From Schlegelella_A sp038241255 (GTDB lineage Bacteria; Pseudomonadota; Gammaproteobacteria; Burkholderiales; Burkholderiaceae_C): a stretch of 61,679 nucleotides of DNA. The position numbers were made by a program, and so were the translations under genes. Positions 33,980-41,780 of this stretch are shown here, piece after piece; position 1 is the stretch's first letter; each line of letters begins with the position of its first letter. Below the pieces are notes generated by a model that worked only from the letters and a program-made list of their open reading frames with translations, made no database searches and was not told where the DNA came from. The stretch is from assembly GCA_038241255.1 (NCBI GenBank), contig JBBRFW010000009.1, positions 1 through 61,679 of the forward strand, read 5' to 3'.

Positions 33980-34737
33980 TGCTGCGCACCCGCGTCATTC
34001 CTTGCCTGCTGCTCAAGGGTCGAGGCCTTGTCAAGACGGTCCGCTTCACGCGCCCGAAGTACGTCGGCGACCCGATCAACGCGGTCAAAATCTTCAACGA
34101 CAAGGAAGTCGACGAGCTGATGCTGCTCGACATCACGGCGACCGAGGAGGGACGCGGACCGAACTTCGAGCTGATCGCGGAGATTGCCGAGGAATGCTTC
34201 ATGCCCATGGCCTACGGCGGCGGGATCACCTCGATGAGCGACATCGTGCGCATACTGCACTTGGGCGTCGAAAAGGTCGTTCTCAACGCAGCGGCGCTAA
34301 AGCGGCCGGAACTCGTTGCCGAGGCCGCGCGCGAGTTCGGCGCCCAGGCGATCGTCGTTTCCATCGATGCCAAGCGCAAGCTCTTCGGCGGTCATCAGGT
34401 CATGGCGCGGCGCGGCCAGCGGGCGACCGGCCGCGATCCGCTGGAGTACGCGCGTGCGGCGCAGGATCTCGGTGCAGGCGAGATCCTGCTCAATGTCGTC
34501 GACCGCGACGGCAGCATGGAAGGGATGGATCTCAGGCTGATCCATGACGTCAGTTCCGCCATCTCGGTGCCGCTGATCGCCGTCGGCGGAGTCGGTTCGA
34601 TGGCCGACATCCGGGACGCGAAGGAAGCCGGCGCGAGCGCGATCGCCGCCGGCTCGTTCTTCGTCTTTCAGGGCCCGCACCGTGCCGTGCTGATCTCCTA
34701 TCCCGACTATTCGCAGCTCACCGGAGTCCTCGCCTGA
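33979..34737 (+). CDS. HisF-like ammonia channel subunit, set B
   Basis: A 252-residue TIM barrel related to HisF. The cyclase residue at position 11 is Leu (VIPCLLLKGRG) whereas Asp130 is kept (VVSIDAK), the reverse of set A. Other barrel motifs persist: LDITATEEGRG, AYGGGITS, NVVDRDGSMEGMD and AVGGVGS. Loss of Asp11 makes histidine-pathway cyclase activity unlikely and supports a pure ammonia-conduit role for the adjacent amidotransferase. Confidence 0.88.
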   Translation: MLRTRVIPCLLLKGRGLVKTVRFTRPKYVGDPINAVKIFNDKEVDELMLLDITATEEGRGPNFELIAEIAEECFMPMAYGGGITSMSDIVRILHLGVEKVVLNAAALKRPELVAEAAREFGAQAIVVSIDAKRKLFGGHQVMARRGQRATGRDPLEYARAAQDLGAGEILLNVVDRDGSMEGMDLRLIHDVSSAISVPLIAVGGVGSMADIRDAKEAGASAIAAGSFFVFQGPHRAVLISYPDYSQLTGVLA

Positions 34738-34738
34738 C

Positions 34739-35854
34739 ATGAGCGCCGCCTATCAGGTGTGCACGCGCTGCGTGATGGACACCACGGATCCGGACATCGC
34801 CTTCGATGCCGCCGGCGTCTGCTCGCATTGCCGCCGCTTCGAATCGTTGCGCCCTCGGTTCACGTTCTCGGCCGAAGAGTCGCGCACCCGGCTGGCAGCG
34901 CTCTCCGACCAGGTCCGGCACGGCCGCGGCAACGGCAAATACGACTCGATCATCGGCCTGAGCGGCGGCATCGACAGCTCGTATGTTGCCTATCTGGCCG
35001 GAAAGCTCGGGCTCAAGCCGCTGGCGGTGCATTTCGACAACGGCTGGAACTCCGAGATCGCGGTCTCGAACATTCAGAAAATCGTGCAGAAGCTCGGCTT
35101 CGACCTGTACACGTATGTGATCGACTGGGAGGAGTTCCGCGACTTGCAGCGCGCCTTCTTCAAGGCGTCGGTGATCGACATCGAGATGCTTAGCGACCAC
35201 GCGATCTTCGCCAGCATGTTCAGGCTCGCGCGCGACCACGGAATCAAGTACGTCCTGAGCGGTACCAACTTCGCGACCGAACACACCATGCCGCACTCCT
35301 GGTACTGGCGCAAGCAGGACGTCACCAACCTTCGCGCCATCCACGCCGCCTACGGCGAGGGCTCGCTCAAGACCTTTCCTACCCTGACCACGCTTCGTTT
35401 CCAGGCGGCGAAGAAATTCGGATTCGGCCAGCAGTACGTCGAGTTGCTCAACTCGATGCCCTACCGTCGCGGCGACGCGCTCGAGACGCTGAAGCAGGAG
35501 TTCGGCTGGCAGTATTACGGCGGCAAGCACTACGAGTCGGCCTTCACGAAGTTCTACCAGGCCTACGTATTGCCGGTGAAGTTCAGCATCGACAAGCGCC
35601 GCGCCCACTACAGCGACCTGATCCACAACGGTGAGATGACCCGCGATGAGGCGTTGTCGGCGCTCGGGAAGCCTCCCTACGATCCGGTCGAACTGGCCGC
35701 CGACAAGGCGTACGTGCTGAAGAAGCTGGGCTTTTCAGCAGCGGAATTCGAAGCGATCATGGCGCAGCCGCCGCGCCCGCATCTGGACTTCAAGTCCGAC
35801 CAGTGGATCGTCAACCTGATGCTGCGCCTGCGCGACGCGCTGCCGGCGCGCTAG
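34739..35854 (+). CDS. N-acetyl sugar amidotransferase (WbpG/PseA-like), set B
   Basis: Second PP-loop amidotransferase, 371 residues, near the family norm. Zinc-site cysteines are at 8, 11, 28 and 31 (VCTRCVMD and VCSHC); the PP-loop is SGGIDS at 75–80; LSGTNFATEH and the C-terminal Lys-rich segment follow. Gene order HisH–HisF–WbpG is the mirror of set A. Its position just upstream of neuA-neuB-neuC suggests that it amidinates a nonulosonic acid, as PseA-type enzymes do, but this is inference. A 91-base gap with no feature follows. Confidence 0.9.
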   Translation: MSAAYQVCTRCVMDTTDPDIAFDAAGVCSHCRRFESLRPRFTFSAEESRTRLAALSDQVRHGRGNGKYDSIIGLSGGIDSSYVAYLAGKLGLKPLAVHFDNGWNSEIAVSNIQKIVQKLGFDLYTYVIDWEEFRDLQRAFFKASVIDIEMLSDHAIFASMFRLARDHGIKYVLSGTNFATEHTMPHSWYWRKQDVTNLRAIHAAYGEGSLKTFPTLTTLRFQAAKKFGFGQQYVELLNSMPYRRGDALETLKQEFGWQYYGGKHYESAFTKFYQAYVLPVKFSIDKRRAHYSDLIHNGEMTRDEALSALGKPPYDPVELAADKAYVLKKLGFSAAEFEAIMAQPPRPHLDFKSDQWIVNLMLRLRDALPAR

Positions 35855-35948
35855 AGGAGTCGCTGTTGCTAAGCCCGGCGCTGTCGTCATTCGGAGACCC
35901 GCCATTGCGGGGCGTGATGGCCGTTCCAACAGGCGAATTCCCGACGTG

Positions 35949-37199
35949 ATGAACGTCGCTTATATTTATACGACGCAACACTTCAGCGGCTCTGCGGTGA
36001 GCCTGGTCGAAGTGCTCACCACGCTCGCCGGAAAGGTCAACCCAACGATAGTTTCTCCACGCGGTAGCGCTTCGTCCTTCTTTGCGCGCCGCATCGAGCG
36101 CAGCAAGGTCTTCGAAGTGCCGTGGCTCTCGCAGCTGGACCACACTCGCCATGGACGTTATCGTGGCGCTCGCTGGCTGATCGCGCTGCGCGAAATCCTG
36201 TTGCTGCCCGTGACCTGGTTCGGGATCCGAAGTTTCGCGGCCAGAGCCGATGACATCGATCTCATTCATCTGAACGAGATCACGGGCATCGCAGCAGCGG
36301 TCATGCTCAAACGCCGTCTCGGGGTGCCGCTGGTGGTGCATGTCCGCGCCCACATGGGAGTGCAGGACCGTGGCCTCCGCAGCAGGCTGCTGTGGCTGCT
36401 GTTCGATCGCCATGTCGACCAGATCATCTGCATCGATGAAACCGTTCGGGCAACCATTCCCGTGCGAGTGCGCTGCCCGGTGGCCGTGGTGCACAACGCT
36501 CTCGAAGTGGCGCTGCCGACGAACGACGCCAAGGCCTTGCCGCAAATCCTCGTCGATCCAGCTCACAAGATCCGCGTAGGCGTTGTGGGCTCGTTACTGC
36601 GCGTCAAGGGAACGTACGAGTTCCTCGAGGCGGCTCTCCGACTTTGCGCCCGAAGAGACGACCTTGTTTTCGTTTTCGTCGGCTCGGGCGTCCGGCGTCT
36701 GCGAGGGCTGCAGGGGGCGCTGCTCGCGCGCACTGGCCTTGCGGAAGACACCGAGCAATTCGTCCGCAGCACGATCGCGGCAACGCGGACGCAGGAACGC
36801 ATCCTGATGCTCGGGCACCGCGACGATCTAGCGAATATCTACCAAAATCTGGACATTCTCTGCTTCCCGTCCCACTACAACGCGCCGGGGCGACCCATCT
36901 TCGAAGCAGCCTACTTCGGCAAGCCGAGCATCGTCGCGATCGACAACCCTCGTCCCGATACGCTCGTGGACGGCATAACCGGTCTCGCAATAGCAGCCAA
37001 GAGCAGCGACGCACTCGCGAATGCCATCGAGAAGCTCGCGGACGATCCGGCGTCACGGCTCGCGATGGGAATCGCTGCCAAGGAGCTCGCCGACCGCAAT
37101 TTCAGCCTGGAACGAAACGCCGCGGAGATTCTGCGCATCTATTCGCGCCTGACGACGTCGTCCCGCGGCAAGGCGTTCATCGACACAAAGGCGGCATGA
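35949..37199 (+). CDS. Glycosyltransferase family 4
   Basis: A 416-residue GT-B retaining glycosyltransferase. The N-terminal domain has HFSGSAVSLVEVL and the helical segment IDLIHLNEITG; the C-terminal domain has VGVVGSLLRVKG (donor-binding start), LMLGHRDDLANIYQNLDILCFPSHY and a FEAAYFGKPSIVA motif with the conserved Glu of the E-x7-E region. Donor not deducible. The ATG at 35949 is preferred to a GTG at 35946. Confidence 0.85.
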   Translation: MNVAYIYTTQHFSGSAVSLVEVLTTLAGKVNPTIVSPRGSASSFFARRIERSKVFEVPWLSQLDHTRHGRYRGARWLIALREILLLPVTWFGIRSFAARADDIDLIHLNEITGIAAAVMLKRRLGVPLVVHVRAHMGVQDRGLRSRLLWLLFDRHVDQIICIDETVRATIPVRVRCPVAVVHNALEVALPTNDAKALPQILVDPAHKIRVGVVGSLLRVKGTYEFLEAALRLCARRDDLVFVFVGSGVRRLRGLQGALLARTGLAEDTEQFVRSTIAATRTQERILMLGHRDDLANIYQNLDILCFPSHYNAPGRPIFEAAYFGKPSIVAIDNPRPDTLVDGITGLAIAAKSSDALANAIEKLADDPASRLAMGIAAKELADRNFSLERNAAEILRIYSRLTTSSRGKAFIDTKAA

Positions 37200-38287
37200 G
37201 CGCGCCATCGTCCAGGAAGATGTTGAGCGTGCAGATGCTTCGCGGCGTCGCGATTCTTCTCGTGCTTTTCTTTCACCTGACCGAGGCCGAAAAGCGTTAC
37301 TTCGGTTTGGACATCGGCGGCAACTTCGCGGCATTCGGCAACGCCGGGGTGGACATCTTCTTCGCCATTAGCGGATTCGTGGTTGTGGGCGTCGCGCGTG
37401 AGCTCGAGCATTGCGGTGTCCGAGGGTTTTTCAACTTCGCATACGACCGCGCAGCGCGGATCTATCCGATCTACTGGATCTATTGCATAGCATTGATTGT
37501 TCCGTTTCTCATCGATCCGAGGCTGGTCAATTCGCTGGCCCGCATGGACGGGATACCCGACTACCTGCGATCGTTCTTGCTCCTCCCGAATCGAACACCT
37601 CCGGTGCTGCTGGTTGGCTGGACGCTCGTGTTCGAGGTGTATTTCTATGCGGTCCTGAGCCTCATGCTCCTGCTGCGAATACCGGTCTTGGTGGGGCTCA
37701 CTCTCTGGCTCGCAGCGCTCCTGCTGTGCAATCTCCGTTGGCGTGACGTCGATGCGAGTCAGTTTCCCGTGCTTGCGCTCATTTCGAGCCCACTGTCCCT
37801 CGAATTCATCGGTGGGGGCTTTGCCTCGTATGCCATCTTCAGGCGACTTGGCACCCATACGGCGGCGTGGCTGCTGGGTGCGGCGGTCGTCCTCGCCGGC
37901 GTTCTCTGCGCGACAACGCCCCTACCGAGGGAGGACATCGACCCCTGGTTCAGAGCGCTGCGTTATGGGCCGATCGGGGTGATCGCGTTGATCGCGCTGG
38001 TCTCGCTCGAAAAGCGGGTCCACGCTCCCTTCCTTCGCTGGCTGGCGACAATCGGCGATGCCAGCTACTCGACCTACCTGACCCATACCCTTGTCCTCTC
38101 GGCGATCGGCCGGCTCTTCGCCACCCAAGGATCACTAGGCCGCGCTGCCGGCGGGGCGTTCGCGTTGGTTGGTCTCTGCCTCCTGCTGGGCCATTGGAGC
38201 TACCGCTATCTGGAGTTGCCGCTGATGCATCAGCTCAAGCGGTTGAAACCCGCGACGTGGCGACGCGTTGCGGCCTCGGCGCCATGA
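37196..38287 (+). CDS. Acyltransferase 3 family (OatA/WecH-like) membrane O-acetyltransferase
   Basis: Polytopic membrane protein of 363 residues, about 10 helices. The N-terminal QMLRGVAILLVLFFHLTE with the catalytic-type His in FFHL, the GGNFAAFGNAGVDIFFAISGFV segment and the RAARIYPIYW motif are hallmarks of acyltransferase 3. It probably O-acetylates the polysaccharide in the membrane. It overlaps the preceding glycosyltransferase by 4 bases and the cytidylyltransferase gene by 4 bases. Confidence 0.88.
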   Translation: MSAPSSRKMLSVQMLRGVAILLVLFFHLTEAEKRYFGLDIGGNFAAFGNAGVDIFFAISGFVVVGVARELEHCGVRGFFNFAYDRAARIYPIYWIYCIALIVPFLIDPRLVNSLARMDGIPDYLRSFLLLPNRTPPVLLVGWTLVFEVYFYAVLSLMLLLRIPVLVGLTLWLAALLLCNLRWRDVDASQFPVLALISSPLSLEFIGGGFASYAIFRRLGTHTAAWLLGAAVVLAGVLCATTPLPREDIDPWFRALRYGPIGVIALIALVSLEKRVHAPFLRWLATIGDASYSTYLTHTLVLSAIGRLFATQGSLGRAAGGAFALVGLCLLLGHWSYRYLELPLMHQLKRLKPATWRRVAASAP

Positions 38288-38985
38288 CGCACGTACTGGC
38301 CGTCATTCCGGCACGCGCGGGATCGAGGCGACTGCCCGGCAAGAACACGCGCAGCCTCCTCGGCAAGCCGCTCATCGCCTGGACGATCGACTTCGCGCGA
38401 ACGATCCCGTGGTTCTCGGCGCTCCACGTGTCGACCGACAGCCCCGCCATCGCCGCCGTCGCCGAACGCCATGGCGTGCCGGTGCCGCGTCTGCGGCCGG
38501 CCGCGCTGGCGAGCGACGAAGCGGGCAGCGTCGACGTGGTCGTCGAGCTGCTCTCCTGGTATCGTGCCGCCGGCCGCACCTTCGACGCCGTCGCGCTGCT
38601 GCAGCCGACGACGCCAGTTCGGTTCGCAGGACGCTGGGAGCAGGCGCGCGAGTTGCTCGGCAGTGACTGTGACGGCGTGATCGGCGTATCGGCGGCCGAT
38701 GTCCATCCCTACCTCGCCCTGCGCGCCTCCGCCGACGGCTACGTGCGGCACTGGCTGCCCGACGCGGTGGCCGTCACCCGCGCCCAGGACTACCCGCCTG
38801 CCTACGCGATCAACGGCTCGCTCTATCTCGTCCGGACCGAGGCGCTGCTGGCGCAGCGCAGTTTCTGCCCGCAACGTTGCCGCTTCGTCGTTTGCAGCGA
38901 GCCGGTCGAAAACGTCGACATTGATACGCCGATAGACTGGCGCATGGCCGAGGTGGTGGTCGGCGACTGGATCGGGCAATCGTGA
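38284..38985 (+). CDS. neuA: CMP-nonulosonate cytidylyltransferase (NeuA/LegF-like)
   Basis: Activates a nonulosonic acid with CTP; 233 residues. The N-terminal LAVIPARAGSRRLPGKNTRSLLGKPLIAWT is the classical CMP-sugar synthetase P-loop region; LLQPTTPVR and the C-terminal NVDIDTPIDW are conserved. It is a single-domain form. Clustered in order A–B–C–D with the other nonulosonate genes. Legionaminic-type acid is favoured by the diacetamido pathway genes downstream, but sialic acid cannot be excluded from this gene alone. Confidence 0.92.
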   Translation: MTHVLAVIPARAGSRRLPGKNTRSLLGKPLIAWTIDFARTIPWFSALHVSTDSPAIAAVAERHGVPVPRLRPAALASDEAGSVDVVVELLSWYRAAGRTFDAVALLQPTTPVRFAGRWEQARELLGSDCDGVIGVSAADVHPYLALRASADGYVRHWLPDAVAVTRAQDYPPAYAINGSLYLVRTEALLAQRSFCPQRCRFVVCSEPVENVDIDTPIDWRMAEVVVGDWIGQS

Positions 38986-40013
38986 CCACCTTCGTGATCG
39001 CCGAAGCCGGCGTCAACCACAACGGCAGCACCGACATGGCGCTCGAGCTCGTCGAGACTGCGGCACGCTGCGGCGCGGATGCGGTCAAGTTCCAAACCTT
39101 CTCGGCCGACAAGTTGGTACGTCGCGGCGCCGCCAAGGCGGCGTATCAGGAACGCGCGACCGGCGCCGGCGATCAGCACTCGATGCTGAAGGGCCTGGAG
39201 ATGTCGGAGGACCTGCATCGCAATCTGGTGCGGCGCTGCGACGACCTCGGCATCGAGTTCATGTCGACCGCCTTCGACGAGGAAGCCGCAGACTTCCTGG
39301 TCCAGCTCGGGATTCGCCGCATCAAGGTGCCGTCGGGCGAGATCACCAATCATCGGTTCCTGACCCACCTCGCTGCGCACGGCCTGCCGCTGATCGTGTC
39401 CACCGGCATGGCGACGCTCGCCGAAGTGGAGGAAGCGTTGGCAGTCATTCGCACGGCCCGCATCGACCGCGGCTTCGGCGACCGACTGAACGACGCGGTC
39501 ACGGTCCTGCACTGCACCTCGAACTACCCCGCGGCGCTCGAAGACGTGAACCTGCGGGCTATGACGACGATGGCGACGGCGCTCACCCTGCCCGTCGGCT
39601 ACTCGGACCACACCGCCGGCACGACAGTCTCGGTGGCCGCGGTAGCGCTTGGCGCGGCGGTGATCGAAAAGCACTTCACGCTCGACCGCGCCCTGCCCGG
39701 CCCGGACCACACGGCTTCGCTCGAGCCCGCCGAGCTCGCCGACCTGATCGGCCGCATCCGCGAGGTCGAGCGCGCGCTTGGCTCGCCGGTCAAGCAGCCG
39801 AGCGCCAGCGAGCTGTCGGTGCGCGACCTCGTGCGCCGCAGCGTGACATTGGTCCGTGCGCTGCCCGCCGGGCACCCGATCGGACCCGGCGACGTGGCGC
39901 TCATGCGTCCGGGCGACGGCGTAGCGCCAAAGGAAATTGCCGCCGTCATCGGCAGGAAGACGCGGTCCGAGCTCGCCGCTGGCCACACCCTCCAATGGGC
40001 CGATCTGCAATGA
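38982..40013 (+). CDS. neuB: N-acetylneuraminate/legionaminate synthase (NeuB/LegI-like)
   Basis: Condenses a C6 amino sugar with phosphoenolpyruvate to a nonulosonic acid; 343 residues, GTG start. The TIM-barrel domain holds IAEAGVNHNGS, AVKFQTF, KVPSGEITN, STGMAT, LHCTSNYPA, GYSDHTAG and EKHFTLD with PGPDHTASLEP, all NeuB motifs with metal-binding histidines. The C-terminal SAF antifreeze-like domain starts about residue 285 (RRSVTLVRALPAG). It overlaps both neighbours by 4 bases. Confidence 0.95.
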   Translation: MTTFVIAEAGVNHNGSTDMALELVETAARCGADAVKFQTFSADKLVRRGAAKAAYQERATGAGDQHSMLKGLEMSEDLHRNLVRRCDDLGIEFMSTAFDEEAADFLVQLGIRRIKVPSGEITNHRFLTHLAAHGLPLIVSTGMATLAEVEEALAVIRTARIDRGFGDRLNDAVTVLHCTSNYPAALEDVNLRAMTTMATALTLPVGYSDHTAGTTVSVAAVALGAAVIEKHFTLDRALPGPDHTASLEPAELADLIGRIREVERALGSPVKQPSASELSVRDLVRRSVTLVRALPAGHPIGPGDVALMRPGDGVAPKEIAAVIGRKTRSELAAGHTLQWADLQ

Positions 40014-41152
40014 GCGCGGCGGTGCGGCGCATTTGCTATCTCTCCGGTACGCGCGCCGACTTTGGCCTCATGCAGTCGACCCTGCAATCGATCGCCGCGC
40101 ACCCGGCGCTGGCCCTGAAAGTGATTGCGACCGGAAGCCACCTGTCCGAGCGTTTCGGCATGACGGTCCGCGAGATCGAGCAGGCCGGCCTCGCCGTCGC
40201 GGCGCGCATCCCGGTCGACACCGACACTGACACCGGCGCCGCGATGGCGCTGAACATCGCGCGCGTGCTCGAAGGCTGCGTCGCCGCCCTCGCGCGGTCG
40301 CGGCCCGACCTGATGCTTCTTCTGGGCGACCGCGGCGAAATGCTGGCCGGCGCGCTAGCAGCGCTTCACCTGGGGATTCCGATCGCCCATGTCCATGGCG
40401 GCGAGCGTTCGGGAACGGTCGACGATCCGGTGCGCCACGCGATCTCGAAGCTGGCGCAATTCCACTTCGTTGCCACCGCCGAATCGCGCGATCGGCTAGT
40501 GCGAATGGGCGAGCGCGCCGACCACGTCTTCGTCTGCGGTGCCCCGGGGCTCGACGGCCTTCGCGAGCTCGCGGCACGCGATCGCGCGGACCTGTGTGCA
40601 GGCGTCGGCCTCGACCCGCTCCAGCCGCTGACACTTCTTGTCTATCACCCCGTCGTCCAGGAAGCCGCAACCGCCGGGCAAGACGCCGCCGCGTTAATGA
40701 AGGCGTGCCTGCGAGTCGGTCTGCAGGTGCTGGCGCTCGCGCCTAATGCCGACGCCGGAAGCCACGCCGTGCGCGCCGCCCTCGAAAGCTTCGCGAGCCT
40801 GCAACCGGTCCGATTCGCGACCCATCTGTCGCGCGCCGAGTTCGTCGCCTGGATGGCCGCGTGCGACGTGATGGTCGGCAACTCGAGCAGCGGCATCATC
40901 GAGGCTGCCACGTTCGGCACGCCGGTGTGCAACATCGGCACGCGCCAGAATCTGCGCCAGCGCAGCGGCAACGTCGTCGACGTTGCCAGCGTGGGCGCCG
41001 GCCTCGATGCCGCGCTGCGCCTGATCCTGAAAGGCGGCCGCGTCTCCTGCCGCAACGTCTACGGCGACGGCCGCGCCGGCACGCGCATCGTCGAGCACCT
41101 CGTGACGCTCGACCTCGCTCCCTCGACCCTCTCGAAGACCAATGCATACTGA
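40010..41152 (+). CDS. neuC: Hydrolysing UDP-sugar 2-epimerase (NeuC/LegG-like)
   Basis: Hydrolyses and epimerises a UDP-HexNAc derivative to a free ManNAc-type sugar and UDP; 380 residues. Motifs: YLSGTRADFGLM, TGSHLSERFG, DLMLLLGDRGEMLAG, HVHGGERSGTVDDPVRH, VVYHP-like LLVYHPV, and GNSSSGIIEAATFGTPVCNIGTRQ. For the legionaminate route the substrate would be UDP-2,4-diacetamido-trideoxyglucose (UDP-diNAcBac). The ATG at 40010 overlaps the neuB stop. Confidence 0.93.
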   Translation: MSAAVRRICYLSGTRADFGLMQSTLQSIAAHPALALKVIATGSHLSERFGMTVREIEQAGLAVAARIPVDTDTDTGAAMALNIARVLEGCVAALARSRPDLMLLLGDRGEMLAGALAALHLGIPIAHVHGGERSGTVDDPVRHAISKLAQFHFVATAESRDRLVRMGERADHVFVCGAPGLDGLRELAARDRADLCAGVGLDPLQPLTLLVYHPVVQEAATAGQDAAALMKACLRVGLQVLALAPNADAGSHAVRAALESFASLQPVRFATHLSRAEFVAWMAACDVMVGNSSSGIIEAATFGTPVCNIGTRQNLRQRSGNVVDVASVGAGLDAALRLILKGGRVSCRNVYGDGRAGTRIVEHLVTLDLAPSTLSKTNAY

Positions 41153-41780
41153 ACCGGTCCTCATCGTCGGCGGCGGCGGCCACGCCAAGGTGGTCATCGA
41201 CGCGCTGCGCGCGCTCGGCTACTCCGATGCCCAGCTGTTCATCGTCGATGATGACCCGGCGCGGCAGGGCCGTACGCTCCTCAGCATCGTCGTTCGCGCG
41301 CCCAGCGCCGAGTTGCGACTCGCCGGTGGCTGGTTCCACGTCGCCATCGGAGATTGCGCGGCGCGGGCCCGGACGGCACAGTCGTTCCGCGCGGCGGGCC
41401 TGCGAGCGCTAAGCGTCGTGCATCCGGCGGCTCGCATCGCAGGCTCGGCGCGCCTGGCCGGAGGAAGCTTCGTCGCTGCCGGCGCCATCGTCGGGCCCGA
41501 CGCCGCGCTCGAAGACGACTGCATCGTCAACCACAACGCCGTCGTCGACCACGACTGTCGCATTGGTCTTAGCTGCCACGTGGCGCCTGGTGCGACGCTA
41601 GGCGGCGGTGTCAGCCTCGGCGCGCGCGTATTGGTCGGCGCGGGAGCGTCGGTCCTGCCCGGGTTGAGTCTCGGCGATGACTGCGTCCTCGGAGCTGGCG
41701 GAGTGCTCCTCGACGACCTGCCGCAGCGGTGTACCGCTGTCGGCGTTCCCGCCCTTCCCCTATCGAGGACTCAGCGATGA
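41142..41780 (+). CDS. neuD: Sugar N/O-acetyltransferase, NeuD/PglD-like
   Basis: A 212-residue enzyme with an N-terminal sugar-nucleotide-binding Rossmann-like lobe (PVLIVGGGGHAKVVIDAL, 5–22) and a left-handed beta-helix (about 90–212: HPAARIAGSARLAGG, IVGPDAALEDDCIVNHNAVVDHDCRIG with the catalytic His, and HVAPGATLGGGV). PglD acetylates C4 of UDP-4-amino sugars, which fits the adjacent aminotransferase. The start overlaps neuC by 11 bases. Confidence 0.9.
   Translation: MHTEPVLIVGGGGHAKVVIDALRALGYSDAQLFIVDDDPARQGRTLLSIVVRAPSAELRLAGGWFHVAIGDCAARARTAQSFRAAGLRALSVVHPAARIAGSARLAGGSFVAAGAIVGPDAALEDDCIVNHNAVVDHDCRIGLSCHVAPGATLGGGVSLGARVLVGAGASVLPGLSLGDDCVLGAGGVLLDDLPQRCTAVGVPALPLSRTQR

Noticed and set aside
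27424..34737. HisH/HisF genes as part of a histidine-biosynthesis operon
   Set aside because: No other his gene is nearby, both pairs flank a WbpG-like PP-loop enzyme, and each HisF has lost a cyclase aspartate.
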